A stretch of 64,000 bases of DNA from NCBI GenBank assembly GCA_025617375.2, contig JAMYGW020000004.1, positions 868,001 through 932,000 on the forward strand, read 5' to 3'. The position numbers and the translations under genes were made by a program. Source of the DNA: Acarospora socialis. Lineage: Eukaryota; Ascomycota; Lecanoromycetes; Acarosporales; Acarosporaceae. The notes under the pieces are model-generated. The model made no database searches. It worked only from the letters and a program-made list of their open reading frames with translations, and was not told the origin of the DNA. Below are positions 47,692 through 57,978 of this stretch, in pieces (the stretch's first letter is position 1; each line of letters opens with the position of its first letter).

Positions 47692-50609
47692 TCAGTACAG
47701 ACTCTTTTCGCCGTCGCCGGCGACAGTCTGGAAAATGACCCTTTTCGGACTTTTGTTCATGCCTCCCGCCTCCAACCACTTGAGAACATTTTTGCACTGG
47801 CTAATGTCAAAAACCTGAAGCTTGTGGCAACCATCCACAACCGCGTCAACGCCAGTACCTGTAACTCGCACACATCCTCGTACAGAGAGTTCGCGAAGAT
47901 CGAGCAGATGAAGTCCAATGCTACGTAACGACGAGTCTGAGACAGCCGAGCCGCAGAACGAGAGGTTCAGGTGGGTCAACTGAGGGCATCCGAGGGCCAA
48001 GACTTCGGTCGCCGTATCCGAAAGGGCACAGCAAAAGGACTGTGGACGGGTTAGCTGTCAGGTTCCGACGAATATCAGTTGGATTATGTAGTTACCAGAT
48101 TGAGATCTCGAAGCATCTTCGCAGCGTTCGTAAGATAGACAATCGCGTTGTCAGTCAGATACGTGCAATCTGCCAGACATAGCTTGGTCAACCTCAAGAA
48201 CTGAACCTCACCCCAGTGTTGGAAGCCTTGGTCCGTGATCGTCGTACATCTTGTTAGATCGATTTCCTCGAGCCGTGCAGCGGCGTGACATGCCAGATGG
48301 GCCATCGATCTGTCGGTCACATGCTTGCAATATGACAGTGTCAGTCTTTTAAGCTTTGGGCAACCGAAAACGGTGCCAGGAGGAGGGTGTGACACGACTG
48401 ATCCGTCTGCAGATCTTATACCGGGGTTACGCGCGTTGAATTGCTGGCGACCACTACCAGGAGAGGGTCCTTGAACAACCCAGCCGACCACTCGAGCCAG
48501 TAGCGTGTCGCTCACCTTCCGGCAGTTGCTGAGATCGACCTCTTCGAGACCCCGAGCTTTGTTGGCCATCTCCAATACCGCATGTGCTGTGATATCCCAC
48601 ACACTTTTCATCTTCCAAGAGGTGACATTCGAGGCACAGTTCGAAGCGAGTGCAGTGAAACCACCATCACTGATGTGAAAGCAATTGCTGATATCAATCA
48701 TCCGGGGCCTCTGTCCGACAAAGGGACAGATGTAACTGATCAGGGCTTCGTCGGTGACTTTGCGGTTGTATTCGGTGAGATTCAACGTATGGAGGAGATC
48801 GGGTGACTTGGATAGGATTTTACACCAATGTAGAGATACAGTGCGTATACGCATAAGCTGGTAGATATCAAGATATTGAAAGATCAGTATAAGAATACTA
48901 TCCGGTAAAAAGCCTTTGCTAAACTGGCTAGGACGACGCTGAATGGTCTTTGGACGCTTCGGTGTGATGTATGGTTCGGGGGGAGTACTAGCGTGCTTAG
49001 GCTTGGATGGCGAGGGTGTTGCCGATCGAGGCCCTGGCGGCGACGACTTCCTATGCTGACCTTCAGGACCTGACGTTTGAACGCCATCTGGAGGCGAAGG
49101 TGCCAGTGATCCTCTTCTCGATCTTGATCTGATGTTTTCCAAGTCGGCATTCAAGAACGGATCGGGGTCGCATGGTTCAATGATGGGTTGATCTTCAATG
49201 CGGCTCGGCCTATGAGGACTCGGTGGCTTCGGATGACTGAAGGTAACCTTAGGAACAGCTTGCTTTCTCGTAATCTTCGGCTTGTCGTCTCCGATTGCAA
49301 GCTCATCGATAGGCGGTGTCGTTTGTGCAACGTCAACCATAATAGCATCGCCCTCAGAGGAAGACTGCAGGCGTTCCTTGGCAGTCCGTTCGACTTGTTG
49401 CCGTACGTTCGCTGGAAACCTCTTCCAGAACTCCGCCAGAACGTCGCCGCCGATCATGAGGCACTCCACCGATGAAACTGAGCGCACCGTCGCCGTCCTA
49501 CGAGGCGCTAATGATAAGCTGGCGACTTCACCAAAATATTGCCCTTGCTTCAGCCGTGCCTTGACCTGAAGACCTCGTTTTGCTTCCCTCCCAAGCCCGT
49601 TGGCTAGCCCATTGCTCGTAGTATGATCACTACCCTTTTCGTCCACAACTTCGACCTCTCCTCTGACAATGAAGAACACTTCCCTGCCATGAGAGTCTTG
49701 GCGAATTATATCTGTAAAGGGCGGATATGTTCGAGGCTGCGCACTTAAACCTAGAAAATGTAGAATTTCGGGAGGTAGGGTTGAGAAAAGTGGCAACTCT
49801 TTCAGAAGTTGGCGCACATTCACCAACCCACTACCAAGAGCACTGGAAGATGTTGTTTCCAAAAGCCCTGGGGATGGCGACTTTCGCTTTTTGTGATTGA
49901 ACACACCGTTGCTTCTGGAGAAGTTGTTCTCTAACATCGTTGCATCCTCCGCCATTCCATCGTGAGACCTCTTCTCTCCACGACTCGGCGACGTAGGAGT
50001 GTCATCTGGAACCACGCTCCCGTTCTCGCGCTTCTTCCGCTCCAGGATCACCAGCCTCACTTGGGCTTCTTCTCGGATGGCCCGCTCTACCTCCGGATAT
50101 TTAGGGAGCTCTTTCCTCAGGTCCTCTTGTTTCAGAACGACCAGTAAGCACCGACTCCGTGCAATGATGGTCGCCGTTCGTGGTATGTTCATCAAAACTC
50201 CAATTTCCCCGAAAAATGCCCCTGGCTTTAGCTCAGCATATGTGCTTTCTCCGTCTCGTGACGTCACCGCAACGGCCCCTCGCACCAGCCAGTACATGGC
50301 CTTCGCCTCATCGCCCTCGGTCAAGATATAGTCATGTGGGGAATGGAGCTGCGGCCGAAGGTAGGATCCGATAGCTACCAGGAACGATTCTGGCGCATGA
50401 TCGAACAATGGAAAGGTTCTGATCCGATCGAGCAGATCAAGCGGCATGCCCTGAATTTGCGATGCGGTCAGAGGTGACGGTCGGACCGGTCGAGCGGGAT
50501 TGGTCTCGGAGTTGAAAGTCCGAATTAACGAGAGAGCATCTGGCACAGGTGCGGCGTTCGATTTACCGGCAAACGTAGTGCCGCCGCCGCTGGCTCGATG
50601 ACGGCGCAT
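47692..50609 (-). CDS. Tandem cNMP-binding domain / F-box / LRR protein
   Basis: A 953-aa protein that joins two cyclic-nucleotide-binding domains to an F-box and leucine-rich repeats. Exons 50609-48096 and 48039-47692; the junction gives LRDLNL-SFCCALSDTATEV inside the LRR array. First cNMP domain at about 65-185: FPLFDHAPESFLVAIG, GAFFGEIGVLMNIPRTATI. Second at about 268-410: LPLFSTLPPEILHFLG, GQYFGEVASLSLAPRRTATV. The phosphate-binding cassette FGE(I/V)..L..PRRTAT is present in both. A Ser/Pro-rich linker leads to the F-box (about 560-605; LPDSILILIFQYLDIYQLM), then roughly ten cysteine-containing LRRs (LEEVDLSNCRKVSD, LEEIDLTRCTTITD). It is likely an SCF ubiquitin-ligase adaptor possibly gated by cAMP or cGMP; that link is inference. 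The upstream in-frame extension starts at TTG and is rejected; ATG 50,609 opens MRRHRASGGGTTF. Confidence 0.92.
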
Positions 50610-52602
50610 GGTGATATCCAATGGATGCTGCCGATGTGGGTTAGGGCTGCAATATAAGGTTACCGAATTGTGAAGAAACTGCCGCCCCGGTCTTCTTGAC
50701 GTCTCAAGATTGCCGTCCGTGTACTGTGGCAAGGCTTCCTACAATCCGACTTTTGCTCCACTTTCAAATTGTTCACCAAGCCCTCCGTGGTACGTGCGAC
50801 TAACTCCAGTTCCTTCACTGGCGTGCCCAATCGCTAGCCTGTGTAACAGGCTTGCATGTTCGTTGGGAAAGTCATTCGGATCGCGAAGCTCTGTAGACTT
50901 TGGCGGCGGAAAGTAGGAAGCGACGCTTCTGCTTGAAGCGACTGACGAGTGTTTATACCAGGCTGCGAAGATTCTCCAAAGATTTTGACGCGGATTAGTC
51001 TATAAAGTCAGTAGAGCTTCGTGCAGATCTGATCGCTTATTGGTCAAAGTCAGAGAGGCCCGTTCTCTTCGAGAAAATTCTGACAGGACCGGAGTGGGAC
51101 GTGGAAACCGTCAGTGTGCAACGGCGGAACCGTTTCTCGATCCGGCCGTTGGAGTGCCTGGTCCGTGATGAAGGAAGAGCAGCGATTGAGGCGGTTAGCA
51201 CATTGGGAATGTCAACCCTGCAGCTGCAGGTCCGCTGATGAGAGCGAAAGTTGTCCCCGTCAAGCTAAGCAATCAAGCAGAGAGGGGCGTTTAGAGATGC
51301 AAAGATTGCTGAAGAGCGGAGTTTGTCAAGCGTCGGCGATGCAAACAGTTGAAGATGGGACACAGTTGATCGAAAGGTAATCGGTAGGAAGATGTCAAAG
51401 CATGTAAACGATATGTACGAGCAAGTAAGGTAAGTAAGGTAAGTATGTGTGTAAGTAGTGTAGGTATGTATGTAGTATAAGGTAGTAGGTAGGTAGTCGT
51501 AGGGACACGGAAACACTGTTGGTTGCTCTTTAAGATGCGCCCGATGTGCGAGTGTGGGGGGGAAGAGAGGGACAAGGAACAAGAGCCCGGCCACAAGGTA
51601 GTCATTACCTTAGTACCTCCGTTCCGTACTTTACGAGTACCATAGTACGGCGGGAACCAGTCAGGTAACGAACCAGATACTCCGTAAGTTTGGGTCATCG
51701 CCAGAAGCACGACTAAGGTACGAGTAGCTTCCAGACCAGACGTTCTAGCCATCGAGATCAGAAAAGTGATCAGTCCCGCGGCAGGGATCGCAGCAACGAC
51801 CGTGCGCACCACATGTCCGCTCGGGAGATCATCCTGGGCAGCCAATCTTCCTTCTGCTTGATGATCTGCTCTCCCCGCGGTATAGTTGGGGAAAGACGCA
51901 GAGAAGCGTGCCGGGCTGCTGGGACATCGATCCGGCCTCGATACCTTAGCGATCGAGGAGATTCCATTAAGCGCTAAGTCATCATTGACTTTCCAAAGGG
52001 TATGGTATCTTGCGATAAACACTGTTCTCAATTAAATTACCGTAGTCATGCGAACCGAATCCATAACATGTAAGGTTGAGTAACTTACAGCGGGTTATGA
52101 GGTGTTGCCAAGGGTACCTGATCAGGGTAAGTCTTAACCTAGGTAGTAGCTGAAACCAGGCCTCTTTTTGACAGCGGAAGGTTATTTCGTCCTCAATGTC
52201 ACCCAACAATCAGACTGGCGATGGTCTAGGCGAGACTCGGCGTCGGTCATGAGCACTTTCCAGCTCAGTTCAGTGAGGCCGGAGAGTTATATGCGGCTAT
52301 GGGAAGGTGCTGCTTACACCGTAGAAAGATTGGGAGACAGAATAACTGATCTTCTAAATCAGTGAATCAAATTGATCTCTAAAGCCAAGTTGGTGGCTTC
52401 TGGTCAAGCTACCTCTGTTAATGCCTTTAATACTAGCTACAGCATACAACTTTGGTAAGAAAGCATCTCCCCGCAGTCACGATTAACTTCGAGTAATCCC
52501 ATCCCCTAAATCGGCAGGCGCCAATATCCATGCCCACAGGTATAGACCCTTTCGAGCCCTACGTCGATGCCCCTCCCGGTCCTGGCGCCTTAGCGCATAC
52601 CC
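50610..52602. other. Long intergenic region with GTAAG/TAGG low complexity
   Basis: About 2 kb without a supported gene. The longest ORF (51,291-52,031, minus, 246 aa) runs through low-complexity TAC/CTT repeats and resembles nothing known. Confidence 0.5.
51416..51505. repeat. GTAAG/GTAGG low-complexity tract
   Basis: An imperfect run of GTAAG, GTAGG and GTATG units (for example GTAAGGTAAGTAAGGTAAG). It produces the Tyr/Thr/Leu-rich translation of the spurious minus-strand ORF across it. Confidence 0.75.
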
Positions 52603-53331
52603 TTAGTCAACGTCGATAGGCTCAAACTCGACTCGACTGGGATCGAACCCAAACTGACCCACATGCGGATCAGCGGTATCGATTCCAGCAAAATGGGCCT
52701 CACGAGCCTGATGATGCTCCCTGTCAACCTCGATGGGGTCAAAGTAGGCCGACTGCTGACGCAAATGGCGCATGTTGCGTGCATGGTCAGCATCAAACGC
52801 CTCATGGCGACCTCCAGTGTCTTTAATGTTGTCTGTGTAAGTTTCTCTCCAAACTCGATAGAGCCAAAGAAGGCTTCGCGGGCGCGACGGTGGTCACCCG
52901 GCAGTTCGATAGGATCAGAGTAGGGTGGTGACTGCCGCCTGTAGGGTGGGTAGTTGAAGCCGGCCGGCTCGTGGCGGCCTCGCTGGGAATTGCTGTCGCG
53001 TCGGGCGTCATGACAATGTTGCTGATGGGAGGGTCATCAAATTTGATGGATGGGTATTCGTCGTCGATGGAAGGGAGTTCTTCGGTTTCATTGATGTTAT
53101 CGTAGAGAATGGTCCGTTTTGAGCATCAATGGGGGGCCGGTCGTTGGGATCGTTGATGCAGTAGCGGATAGGTCTATTGTCCTGATCCACGGCGGGGAGA
53201 TCTCCAAGAGTCCTCACGTTGTAGTAGGGTATTTGCCCGTGGTACCGCTGGTACGGAGGCGAAGAAGTACCCGATGAGGACGGAAGATGATTATGCGGAG
53301 AAGGGGCAAGCCCACCCCGTCGAAATGCCAT
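52603..53331 (-). pseudogene. Orphan protein with internal DPIE..AREA repeats, frame disrupted
   Basis: The minus strand opens with ATG at 53,331 (MAFRRGGLAPSPHNHLPSSS). The frame then ends at 53,010, while protein-like sequence continues in the other two frames and returns to the first frame before a TAA at 52,605-52,603. Two similar 25-residue blocks appear: PPYSDPIELPGDHRRAREAF then FGSIE (about 52,927-52,853) and SAYFDPIEVDREHHQAREAH then FAGID (about 52,750-52,676), about 177 nt apart. Shared residues include Y.DPIE, H, AREA and F..I. The composition is rich in Pro, Asp, Arg and His. I see no good GT..AG introns of normal size that would join the three frames, so I favour a frameshifted gene; a multi-intron gene is the alternative. 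No function is recognised. Confidence 0.4.
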
Positions 53332-54350
53332 ATCTACCGCTACCCAACTTGGATGTGTCTGTTATCTTTGCTCTGCTGGAGGTTTGAAATCGTCAAGGGA
53401 ACAGGAATGAAGTATTGACAAAGGAAAGTTTGATAGAAGTAATGAGGAGCCAGAGTCGAGATCTTGAGTTGTCATGACTTGGACGGTGAAGTATAGTAAT
53501 AACAAGAGTGAATATTCACGGCCGTGGCAGCTGATGCCTTTTCAAAGAGTATGTTGATGTGACCTATGAAGTGGCAATCCAGTTTTCGGTACACAATCAC
53601 TCAAGACCATCGGACTTCACACTCTTAGAGTATGGAAGTGTGCTACGGCATCCGTACGAACGCCCATTATCCAGTATGACACAGTTCACCAGTTCTGGGA
53701 AACTTCTTAGAGAATCTCCGCGCTGCTCCAAGGCTTATTAACTGAGGCTCAGTCCATCGTCCGGTTGTAACATCATGTGTGGTGCAGCTGCATCGAGATA
53801 AGACGATGCAGCAACAATCTCCCATTGCTCTACTGCTCAGCCCAATCCCACTTCCCCAGCAAAGAACAAATTTTGTCCACTCCGCCGCAAAACGATCGAT
53901 ATATTTAAGTTGATTCTCAGCCAGAGACGTGCCATCCCTAGGATCACCTTGAGATAGGAGGCATCTCCGCCGAGCCCTAGTTTGGAACACAAGTTCTCTG
54001 GACCCGAATCTCACTCGGTGCAATGCCCGCCCTCCAGGTTCTGGATGGCTTTACTGAATGTCACTATTCGTCATCGCTGCAATGATGCAGAGGTGCAGTA
54101 CTAGTTCCTGGTAGCGACGTAACAATCCTCTTTCTGCCTGCGCGGCCTTTCAGCTGGAAACACGGACAGGTTTGTGTCCAGTTCACGTTTGGCCCACATG
54201 CAATGACAGTCAGCACCACGATCAAGGTCTAGCACAATTTCGTAGATCATTATCGACCTCATCCTCTGGTTTTGCATCATGACGGCCCCTGACCGTTTTC
54301 ACGCGCCGGCGAAAGAGTCTGGTGAAGCCACAGAAGAATATTGTCCGGTT
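53332..54350. other. Intergenic
   Basis: No supported gene. A minus ORF at 53,667-54,023 is unrecognised. A small plus ORF at 54,279-54,443 lies partly antisense to the Tim17-family gene. Confidence 0.45.
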
Positions 54351-55043
54351 CTAGACGAGACTCTTCCCATTACTCGCTACCTCGATGTCGTGCCTGCGTT
54401 GACGACGGTTCGTACCGAGCAAGAAGTCCACGTATGCTAGCTTTCGGCCTTTGACAAGGGATAATCCGTCTTGTACGAGCCCAAAGGCAAGGCCACATAG
54501 CAAGCCTGTCCTTGCAGTCCGAGCCGCAGTGATGAGAGGAAAGCGATCTACAACACGTTAATTCGGGTCCCAATAGTAAGCCCTTGTGGGGATATGTGGC
54601 CACATACTCCACAAACTGAATCCACCTGCCATACCAAGGCCTGCGATGATAGTCGAGAAGAAGTCTCTCCTTCCCCCTCTCAGACGATCCACTGCCTCCT
54701 CTACTGTGAAGAAGCCTCCGACCCATATGCTCACTTTCCCTCCCATCTTAAAGCCTTCTTTGACGCCTCCGAGCGCCATATGGTAGTTCTTGCTCTTGTG
54801 GTATAGGTACCATCCGGTAGGCGTCTGCGGAAGTCGATGGGCGTTCTCCGCCCGAAAGCGCAGACCGGCCGATTGACTGCCATGGGAGAGACCAAGCGCC
54901 GAGCCGGTAAGAAACGAAACGGAGGCTGCAACGGGTAGACGGAAATGGAATGGAAGTGAAAGTCGAGGCGCACTTGTGGGGTCTGAAAGGGGTGGAGGTG
55001 CGTCAGGATCGTCTCTGATTGATTCCATTGCTTCGTTCTTCAT
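54351..55043 (-). CDS. Tim17/Tim22/Tim23/Pmp24-family membrane protein
   Basis: A 210-aa protein of the Tim17-type four-helix family, found mainly in mitochondrial inner (and peroxisomal) membranes. Exons 55043-54608 and 54547-54351; the 60-bp intron (donor GTATGT, acceptor TTGTAG) joins GFSLW-N to RFPLITAARTARTGL. Without splicing, the first exon runs to a false stop and loses the last third. Hydrophobic Gly-rich helices include LPVAASVSFLTGSALGLSHG, MALGGVKEGFKMGGKVSIW, STIIAGLGMAGGFSLW and LLCGLAFGLVQDGLSLVKG; the GxxxG-like packing is typical. The N-terminus is acidic (SIRDDPDAPPPLSDP), so it is not a cleavable presequence. Which complex it serves (import, complex I assembly or other) is not evident. 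Confidence 0.82.
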
Positions 55044-55369
55044 AAGGTAGTGATGAAGTAGCCAATCAGCTTAAGATCAACTGGCCGTGGCGAACAAATT
55101 TGTAGAAGATCGTGGCAGAGTCTTCCAAAGTCAGCACACCATACTTTAAGGAAAAAGGTCTGCTCTGGCGTCATGCGTTGGCCTGTTGTGTAAAGTAGCT
55201 CGGCCAAGACTTGGGGAAGATATCACGGATAAACCATAAAGCGATAGGGCTTCCTCGACTGCCTAGTACGGCGTGCCACAACGTCACCGAACGATAAGCT
55301 TCAACCTCGATTTGCAACTCTTACCCATGACACGTCAAAACACCACGGATACTCCGATAGGTCGTCGAG
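55044..55369. other. Divergent intergenic region with a small uORF
   Basis: Shared promoter of the Tim17-family gene (minus) and the conserved unknown (plus). An ATG at 55,327, in a different frame from the downstream protein, would form a short upstream ORF in the spliced plus-strand mRNA. Confidence 0.5.
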
Positions 55370-55916
55370 ATGGTGAGTCAATGGTGAATCAACTTTATCG
55401 TTTGACTTAACGCGTATGGTTTAGCCGGTCAAGGAGCCCGATCCATTGCAATGGACTCTGCGATTCAAGCAACATAAAACCACCATTCTACTCTTCGTCG
55501 AGCCCGGGCAGAGCTTCGAGTCGATCAAGCAGGACGTGCTTGACGCCCTCAAGAAGACCGGACGCACAGACATCAACGGCGTGTCTATTCCTTCAGACGC
55601 AAGTAATATAATATTCGGGGTTCCGGTGGACAAGAACGATTTCAGCAAGGGTTGGGTGAAGCTTGAGATACCGGAGATGGAGGTAGCGGATGGAGCCAAC
55701 GGGAAGAAGAAAGTTGGAGGAAAAAAGAGCGTACTCAACGCGTCTCCGCAGGGCGCAGGCTTGAAGGATGGGGCTGCGCTTGCTTTCAGGTTTCGTGAGA
55801 GCGGGAAGGAAGAGGATGAGGGTGGCCCGGAGGATGATGTTGGGAGTTGGGACGTGATGATACCGAGCTACGAAGACGAATATGGAAGTCAGGCTGAGGG
55901 ACAAGGAACTCAGTGA
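55370..55916 (+). CDS. Conserved fungal protein of unknown function
   Basis: A 164-aa acidic protein. The best model puts ATG at 55,370-55,372 directly before a donor (ATG|GTGAGT). A 52-bp intron follows (acceptor TTTAG at 55,424), then exon 2 at 55,425-55,916, giving MPVKEPDPLQWTLRFKQHKT. Starting instead at the internal 55,446 codon would lose MPVKEPDPL, which reads as a natural N-terminus. The first half (TTILLFVEPGQSFESIKQDV.., GVSIPSDASNIIFGVP) looks like a ubiquitin-like beta-grasp fold: hydrophobic strands, a helix and a turn. The second half is Gly/Lys-rich then acidic (KEEDEGGPEDD). I do not know a characterised homologue. Fold and start are inference. Confidence 0.7.
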
Positions 55917-56292
55917 TCGTAGCTAGAAGGCGTTGGGTGTTATCTCGTGGAGATATCATGACATTTTCCAAGTCATAAGCTGCATTGCGAACTACTTCCA
56001 ACGAAGAGGGGCTCTAGAGACCAAACACTGGATTTTGCTCGGTGGAGGATCCACGTAGCCAGCAAGGCGATCCCGGCAGAGCTCATATGTGCCGATAATT
56101 CCAAGGATTAGATTCTCTAAGATATACACCAAGATGCGTGTGGATGTGGTTAAGACCTTCCATACCGAAGCGGCCTTGATCTCGTGGTGAAAACTTTTCT
56201 ATCTCACAACTCAGTGCTAATTGCACAGAATAGATTGTTCTCCGAAGACTCACCCACAAACTAAAGTAACTCATTTAGCCAGAACGAGAGTC
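55917..56292. other. Intergenic between convergent genes
   Basis: 3' flanks of the conserved unknown (plus) and the BTB gene (minus). Nothing else seen. Confidence 0.55.
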
Positions 56293-57046
56293 TCACTTCG
56301 TACAACGAGGTGCCTCAGCACTGTCGTGTTCGTGGTAGTGGCATAGCTCCTTCATTCCAAACGGGAGTTCATAGCGAGCGTCCCAACGAAGTTTTAGCCC
56401 GATTACCAGGTCATACAGATAATCTTTGGGGACCTCATCCTTCTCAACTGAGAATAGTCGCAGTAAAGCGAAAAGCTCAGCGAGAAATTTCCTCATTGGT
56501 GATGAAACGGGGGTGTTCTCGTAAGCAAGATTTATGTCGGCATTCGTAGGGAATTTGTCTCTTGAAGTCGTTAGTCCCACTGCCCAATCTACCATACACA
56601 ACATGCGGTCCAGTATAGCGTTTTTGAGTGTCAAAACCTGGAGCTTATCTGCCAGTATGTGCAACTCAATGAGCGTTCGCCAGACAGGTAGTGCGACACC
56701 TGCAAGGATTTGCTTAAGGTTCTGCGAGTAAAGCCACTGCACGAAGAGGTCGAAAAGGTCGGCGCGGTCATCCGGAAGTTTGACTTTCTTACTCTCAGCT
56801 TCTGAAAATTGGCCCATACAGGCTGCCTTGAAGAAGGCGGAGTAGTGGCAAATAATGTGCTTGTGCACACTAAAGGTATGAAGCTCGCCGTTATTACCAC
56901 CGACGTCTACCAGGACCATCTCCGTGGAATAAAACCTACCACGAGATTAGCAGGTTGAAGTATAAATATAAGCTGAACGCTGACTTGTAGGCAACTTTAG
57001 CCTTGGGAGAATGCTTCTGTTTCTCAACTCCTCCGGAGAGCACCAT
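56293..57046 (-). CDS. BTB/POZ domain protein
   Basis: A 234-aa protein with one BTB domain, the fungal type often found as substrate or dimer adaptors. Exons 57046-56985 and 56935-56293; the 49-bp intron joins KAKVAYK to FYSTEMVLVDVGG. The BTB core reads GELHTFSVHKHIICHYSAFF, then KAACMGQFSEAESKKVKLPD and FDLFVQWLYSQNL, the standard strand-helix order. A helical BACK-like tail (LIELHILADKLQVLTLKNAI) follows. The C-terminus is His/acidic (CHYHEHDSAEAPRC). The chosen ATG gives MVLSGGVEKQKHSPKAK; an upstream in-frame hydrophobic stretch exists but reads like leader or UTR sequence. No partner or pathway is evident. Confidence 0.83.
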
Positions 57047-57978
57047 TACTCCTGAGGCAACAGATCTTCCGAAAAGAAAGAGCCCGAACACTGAGAGAAG
57101 GTTGGTTGATACGTAAGAGAAGGCTGATAGGGCCGTAGTCAGACTCAGGGAATTTGAGAAACAGGGTGACTGGGAATGATCCGAGACCAGGTTTGGATTT
57201 AGATTGAGGAAGTGAGAGTCAAACAACGAAGTCTAGGTGTTGGCGTGTGAACTGACGGAAGAATGAAGGCGGCACTGCAACCCTTTATTCACTTCGGGAC
57301 CGCTGCGGCTATAGATAGCTATATTGTAAAAACGACGCCTGTAGTACCCGTAATAAACTAGGCAAAGAATAATCTAGAATCAATTTGCAATTGCTTCCTC
57401 TACAGCCATTTATACACAATGGCTATTCCTACAGTGTGTATGGACTGTCACGTAGAAGATGCAGAGACAAGCTCGAGAAGGATTCTCAAGGGATAACGAA
57501 TCGTAGATGAGGTTCGAAGTCGGAGGACAGAAGTCCCCGCAGGAGATACGCAAAGACCCTATACGGCCAAGTGCGGGGATTTATGTCCACCGACTTTGTT
57601 CCGGTGGATTGAATGCGCAGACGTCTGCACAGGGCCAGTAAAAGACATGAGTCGAGGTCGAAGTGCTCCGATACTTAGTCAGCGGAAGTTACGGTAGCAT
57701 TTGAGACCAGAAGCGCGCTGCTTCACGTTGAGGGAGCAACCACCTTAGCGTTGTGGAAACCAAAACACAGCCAAATCACATCTCCCAGACGGCTACTTTG
57801 ATTTTGTCAACGACGCAATTTTGAGCTATTATACGTTGGCAACCACAGTACGTCTACGGAACTTGCACTTCAACGTCGCCTTGCAATCCAGATATATTTT
57901 AGCTCAAGAGTGTTAGAGTATTGATGCAGTTCGTCTGCGCGACACATCGTCAAGCTCCACGCGTGAGAGCGGTCCATT
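57047..57978. other. Divergent intergenic region
   Basis: Promoters of the BTB gene (minus) and kinesin-8 (plus). A 14-nt string GTCTAGGTGTTGGC near 57,231-57,244 also occurs inside the foldback arm at about 45,915; probably chance. No gene seen. Confidence 0.5.

Noticed and set aside
51291-52031. 246-aa minus-strand ORF with Thr/Tyr/Leu repeats
   Set aside because: Its repeats come from the GTAAG/GTAGG tract; no known domain, no family-like N-terminus, no splice support.
54279-54443. Small plus ORF starting MTAPDRFHAPAKES with a DETLPITRYLDV segment
   Set aside because: It reaches into DNA that encodes the last exon of the Tim17-family protein on the minus strand, which has much stronger support.
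57231-57244. 14-nt match to the foldback hairpin arm
   Set aside because: Too short to distinguish from chance in a 64-kb window; no inverted partner nearby.
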